This document shows, in pieces, positions 60,931 through 64,000 of a stretch of DNA of 64,000 bases. The stretch spans positions 992,001 to 1,056,000 of the forward strand of contig NZ_CP109444.1 of NCBI RefSeq assembly GCF_036227225.1, given 5' to 3'. The first letter of the stretch is position 1, and each line of letters begins with the position of its first letter. A program made the translations under genes and the position numbers. The stretch comes from Streptomyces sp. NBC_01478. GTDB taxonomy: Bacteria > Actinomycetota > Actinomycetes > Streptomycetales > Streptomycetaceae. Below the pieces are notes generated by a model. It saw nothing but the letters and a program-made list of their open reading frames with translations. It had not been told where the DNA came from and did not search any database.

Positions 60931-61785
60931 ATGGTTCAGCCAAAGAGGCCGAAGAGCGCGGCTTTCGACGAGAGGCCTGAACCTGTGCAGAGCGCCGAGC
61001 ACCCTTCCCGTACCGTCCGGGGGCGCGCCGCGGCCGGTGGACCCCGGCCGCGCTTCGACACGCTCACCGTCCCCAAGGCCTCGGACGTGCTGGCGGCGGA
61101 GGTGCGTGAGCGGATCCTGTCCGGGGAGTTCACGGAGGGCATGGCGCTGCCGCCGGAACGGCAGTTGGTGGAGCAGACGGGGCTGAGCCGGGCGACGGTG
61201 CGCGAGGCGCTGCGCGTCCTGGAGGTCGAACGGCTGCTGGAGATCAGGCCGGGACGCGGGGGCGGTGCCTTCGTGCACCGGCCGGGACGCGAATCGCTCG
61301 CCGACACCGTGCGGTTGGTGATCCGGGGGCAGCGGATCCGACTGGAGGACCTGCACGAGACCCGGGAGGCGATCGAGCCCGCGTGCGCGGCACTGGCGGC
61401 CAGACGCCGGACGGACGCCGACCTCGCGGAGCTGGACGACGCCCACACGGACCTCGTCGCGGCGGGCGAGGACATCCAGCGCTTCCTGCGCGCCAACATC
61501 CGCTGGCACAACGCCGTGGCGAGGGCCGGTGAGAACGATCTTCTCATCGGGTTCATGAGCGCTCTCTCGCAGTCGATCCACGCGGCCACCAACATCGAGC
61601 GGTTCATGGACGCGGACATCCGCAAGCTCACGGCCCGCGCGCACGCCCGGATCACCGAGGCCATCCGGGACCGCGACAGCGAGGCGGCGACACGTCGGAT
61701 GACGCGCCATGTGTGCGGCTTCGCGCGGGCGGCGGCCGAGGTGGACCACCGGGACGGTGTGGAGCTCACCGATCCCGAGAACTGA
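60931..61785 (+). CDS. FadR-subfamily GntR transcriptional regulator (FCD domain)
   Basis: The protein has a winged helix-turn-helix (about 47-110; LPPERQLVEQTGLSRATVREAL) and an FCD ligand-binding domain whose metal-binding residues lie in the RWHNAVARA and GFMSAL...ARAHARI stretches. It probably senses an acyl-CoA or carboxylate of the surrounding pathway. Operator-like sites fitting it precede both catabolic units. ATG 60931 lacks a ribosome-binding site; GTG 60985 with AGAGG nine bases upstream is a credible alternative start that removes 18 residues. Confidence 0.9.
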   Translation: MVQPKRPKSAAFDERPEPVQSAEHPSRTVRGRAAAGGPRPRFDTLTVPKASDVLAAEVRERILSGEFTEGMALPPERQLVEQTGLSRATVREALRVLEVERLLEIRPGRGGGAFVHRPGRESLADTVRLVIRGQRIRLEDLHETREAIEPACAALAARRRTDADLAELDDAHTDLVAAGEDIQRFLRANIRWHNAVARAGENDLLIGFMSALSQSIHAATNIERFMDADIRKLTARAHARITEAIRDRDSEAATRRMTRHVCGFARAAAEVDHRDGVELTDPEN

Positions 61786-61830
61786 CTCAACCAAACGCGA
61801 GAATGTGATTCTCTTCTTCGTGCAACACCA

Positions 61831-61858
61831 TTGACAGTATCGGTCTGACCTTTAATAC
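61831..61858 (+). promoter_or_regulatory. Strong promoter with embedded GntR-type operator
   Basis: TTGACA (61831-61836) and TAATAC (61853-61858) are separated by 16 bp, a near-consensus vegetative promoter. Between and overlapping them is TCGGTCTGACCTTTAATA (61840-61857), carrying GGTCTGACC, the same element as at 57453-57470. A repressor bound here would block the polymerase. The crotonase ATG is at 61868, so the leader is extremely short or absent. Confidence 0.75.
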
Positions 61859-61867
61859 CATCGCGGT

Positions 61868-62668
61868 ATGAGCAAGGTGAGTCCCGTACTGACCGTCGCC
61901 GCCGACGGAGACGTCCGCATCGTCACCCTGAACCGCCCCGACCGGCTGAACGGCGTGTCCGAGGAACTGCACCGACGCCTGTCGGAGGTGTGGCGCGAGC
62001 TCGCGGACGACGCGAAGGCCCGTGCCGTCGTCCTCACGGGCGCTGGCCGGGCGTTCAGCGCGGGCGGCGACTTCGACCATCTCCTACGGCACCACACCGA
62101 CCCGGAGCTGCGGGAGCGGTCGATCCGCCTCGACCGCACCATCCAGACCGAGATGATCCGCTTCCCGCTGCCCGTGATCGCCGCCGTCAACGGCCCGGCG
62201 GTGGGCCTGGGTTGCAGCCTCGCCCTCGCCTGCGACCTGGTGCTGATCGCCGAGGACGCCTACTTCGCGGACCCGCACATCTCGGTCGGCCTGGTGGCCG
62301 GCGACGGCGGGGTCACCCTGTGGCCGATGCTCACCAGCCTGCTGCGCGTGAAGGAGTACCTCTTCACCGGGGACCGCATCCCCGCTCCCAAGGCGGTCGA
62401 ACTCGGCCTCGCCAACCGCACCGTCCCGCCCGACGAGGTGATGCGCGAGGCGCTCACCCTGGCCCACCGGCTCGCGGCGCAGCCCGCCGAGGCCCTCCGC
62501 GCCACCAAGCTGGCCCTCGCCGCGGTCGTCGAGCAGGTGTCGCGCGGCGGCATGGAGGCGGCGCTGATGGCCGAACGGGCCACGATGACCAGCCCGGACC
62601 ACATCCGCATCATCACCGAGCTCGCGTCCCGCGCCGAACGGCGCGCGAACCCCCCTGAGGAGCGCTGA
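61868..62668 (+). CDS. Crotonase-superfamily protein (enoyl-CoA hydratase-like) lacking both hydratase glutamates
   Basis: The 266-residue protein has the CoA-binding oxyanion-hole segments RAFSAGGDFD and NGPAVGLGCSLALACDL. At the positions of the two catalytic glutamates of enoyl-CoA hydratase it has S117 and H137, while D146 lies in VAGDGG. It may therefore catalyse an isomerase, hydrolase or lyase reaction rather than hydration. It heads the second catabolic unit, followed two bases later by an acyl-CoA dehydrogenase gene. Confidence 0.88.
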   Translation: MSKVSPVLTVAADGDVRIVTLNRPDRLNGVSEELHRRLSEVWRELADDAKARAVVLTGAGRAFSAGGDFDHLLRHHTDPELRERSIRLDRTIQTEMIRFPLPVIAAVNGPAVGLGCSLALACDLVLIAEDAYFADPHISVGLVAGDGGVTLWPMLTSLLRVKEYLFTGDRIPAPKAVELGLANRTVPPDEVMREALTLAHRLAAQPAEALRATKLALAAVVEQVSRGGMEAALMAERATMTSPDHIRIITELASRAERRANPPEER

Positions 62669-62670
62669 GC

Positions 62671-63645
62671 GTGGACCGCGAGGAGTTCGTCCTGGTCCGC
62701 GACATGGTTCGGTCACTCGCGACCCGCTTCGGCGTCACATCGGCGGACGAGGTGAAGCCGTCGACCCGGACGGCCGCCCAACAGGCCCTGGACGAACTGG
62801 GTTTGGCGGAGCTGCGGCGCACCTCTCCCCCGGCGGCGACCGCACAGGAGTGCGCGCTGCTCGCGCAGGAACACGGCCGCCGCCCGCTCACGACCTCTCT
62901 CCTCGGCACGGTCCTGCTGGCCCCCGAGCTGCTCCGTCTCCTCGGTGCCCAGCCCGACACCCGCACGACCCCCACCATCGCGCTCACCCGCGAACTCCGC
63001 TTCCCCGGGCAGGCGTCGACGGATCTCGTCGCCTGGGACTGCGAGGGCGCCGACAGCGCGCTCCGCGTCTCCGCCGAAGGGACGGTCGGCCGGGTCGAGT
63101 TGGGCCCGGCGGCACCGGGCACGGACCTCGTGCGCGCGGTGCGTTCGGTGCCGTCGGACGCCCCGGTCGAGGTTGTCGGCCGTCTCACCCCACCGGACCG
63201 ACTCCGCTGGCAGGCCTACGCACTGGTCGTCGTGACCGCCGAACTCGTCGGCGCGGCAAGCTCGTTCGTGGAGCAGGCGGTCGAATACGCCCGTGTCCGC
63301 CGCCAGTACGGCCGGCCGATCGGCTCCTTCCAGGCCGTACAGCACCTCCTCGCGGACGCGACGGTCCTGGTGGAGGCGTGCACGAGTGTCACGCGGTACG
63401 CCGCCTGGTGCCTCGACAACGAACCCCCGGAGCGGGCCCTCGCGGCGGCGCGGGCCGCCAAGGCGGAGGTCAACTCCTCGGCGCTGGAGGCGGTGTACGC
63501 CGGGATGCAGGTCTTCGGCGGCATCGCGCAGACGTGGGAGCACACGGCGCATCTGTATCTGCGCAAGGTGCGGCTGGGCTCGACGCTGCTCGCCACGACA
63601 GCCGACCTGCTGCCCGCACTGGCCGTACCGGAGGTGACGCGATGA
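62671..63645 (+). CDS. Acyl-CoA dehydrogenase-like protein, short subunit
   Basis: The 324-residue protein has the C-terminal acyl-CoA dehydrogenase helices (QYGRPIGSFQAVQHLLAD, MQVFGGIAQTWEH) but a shortened middle domain without the usual FAD-contact sequence. This form is typical of one partner of the two-gene heterotetrameric dehydrogenases such as mycobacterial FadE pairs. The next gene, overlapping its stop, is the likely other partner. GTG 62671 follows GAGGAG. Confidence 0.85.
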   Translation: MDREEFVLVRDMVRSLATRFGVTSADEVKPSTRTAAQQALDELGLAELRRTSPPAATAQECALLAQEHGRRPLTTSLLGTVLLAPELLRLLGAQPDTRTTPTIALTRELRFPGQASTDLVAWDCEGADSALRVSAEGTVGRVELGPAAPGTDLVRAVRSVPSDAPVEVVGRLTPPDRLRWQAYALVVVTAELVGAASSFVEQAVEYARVRRQYGRPIGSFQAVQHLLADATVLVEACTSVTRYAAWCLDNEPPERALAAARAAKAEVNSSALEAVYAGMQVFGGIAQTWEHTAHLYLRKVRLGSTLLATTADLLPALAVPEVTR

Positions 63646-64000
63646 CCGACACCCCGCTGGACTTCGGCGATCCGGCCGATCTCGACCGGCTGCGGCGGGA
63701 GTTCCGTGCCTGGCTGGCCGAACACCCGCTCCCCGAGCGGCAGTCGGGCGAACCGGTACCCGTCTTCCTGCGCCGCTGGCACCGGTTGCTGCACTCGGGC
63801 GGCTGGGTCGGCCTCGACGTCCCGGAGCGCTACGGCGGCCGGGGCCTGACCGCGCTGCACCAGGTGGCGATCAGCGACGAACTGGGCGCCTGCCGGGCTC
63901 CGGGCGTCCCCCGGATCGGCTATCTCGCCCACGCGCTGCTGGAGTTCGGCTCGGAGGAACAGCGACTGCGGTTCCTGCCAAGGATGTTGGCGGGTGACGA
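63642..64000 (+). CDS. Acyl-CoA dehydrogenase, partial (window ends)
   Basis: The visible 119 residues are the N-terminal helical domain of an acyl-CoA dehydrogenase: FRAWLAEHPLPE, GGWVGLDVPERYGGRGLTAL and EEQRLRFLPRMLAGD. ATG 63642 overlaps the previous stop (ATGA), with GGAGGTGA upstream, so it is co-translated with the short subunit at 62671. The flavin-binding and catalytic parts lie beyond base 64000. Confidence 0.88.
   Translation, partial: MTDTPLDFGDPADLDRLRREFRAWLAEHPLPERQSGEPVPVFLRRWHRLLHSGGWVGLDVPERYGGRGLTALHQVAISDELGACRAPGVPRIGYLAHALLEFGSEEQRLRFLPRMLAGD

Overview
The window is a very GC-rich stretch of actinobacterial chromosome, almost certainly from a Streptomyces. The reasons are the codon use with G or C at the third position, frequent GTG starts, ATGA/GTGA stop-start overlaps, a complete 'conservon' operon (sensor ATPase, roadblock protein, DUF742 protein, small GTPase and two cytochromes P450), several SpoIIE/PP2C phosphatases with PAS and GAF domains, a DUF5133 protein, and secreted GH64 and GH92 enzymes. 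I found no rRNA, tRNA, CRISPR array or prophage. The only clear mobile DNA is a solitary tnpB element near the right end.

Layout. 1-12.7 kb holds single genes: a secreted serine hydrolase (cut by the left edge), a PAS-GAF-SpoIIE phosphatase, a GlxA-type AraC regulator, an ABC exporter, an aldo-keto reductase, an FBP-domain gene and a divergent TetR gene separated by a perfect 10-bp inverted repeat, an SGNH esterase, a Gfo/Idh/MocA oxidoreductase and a GNAT acetyltransferase. 12.8-18.5 kb is a secreted polymer-degradation block: a GH92 alpha-mannosidase, divergent from a GH64 beta-1,3-glucanase, then a DUF4331 surface protein. 18.6-24 kb has a membrane PP2C phosphatase, an MMPL exporter, and an Lrp regulator in an operon with a class III aminotransferase. 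24.4-29.7 kb is the six-gene conservon. 29.9-35.2 kb has a YciO/Sua5 protein, a dienelactone hydrolase, a second GH64 glucanase and a secreted M4 metalloprotease.

35.6-43.1 kb is one catabolic operon: sugar-binding lipoprotein, two permeases, ROK regulator, GMC-type sugar oxidase, CMP/dCMP-deaminase-fold protein and TIM-barrel isomerase/epimerase. No transporter ATPase is present, as is usual for Streptomyces systems that share one. 43.1-57.4 kb is mixed: an MFS transporter whose frame runs into an antitoxin-like small gene, an MHYT sensor with a sequestered ribosome-binding site, a cytoplasmic metzincin, a metallophosphoesterase, a luciferase-like monooxygenase next to a TauD dioxygenase, a HEAT protein, a second aldo-keto reductase, a cupin, a large PAS-GAF-SpoIIE-ATPase regulator, and a peroxiredoxin/DoxX pair. 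57.5-64 kb is an acyl-CoA degradation cluster (acyl-CoA dehydrogenase, SDR, FCD-GntR regulator, crotonase, paired acyl-CoA dehydrogenases) interrupted by the tnpB element.

Regulatory links seen directly: the palindrome TGAGAGCGCTCTCA lies upstream of both GH64 genes; an almost identical 18-bp element carrying GGTCTGACC lies upstream of both transcription units of the acyl-CoA cluster and fits its GntR regulator; and several strong hairpins act as likely terminators between convergent genes.
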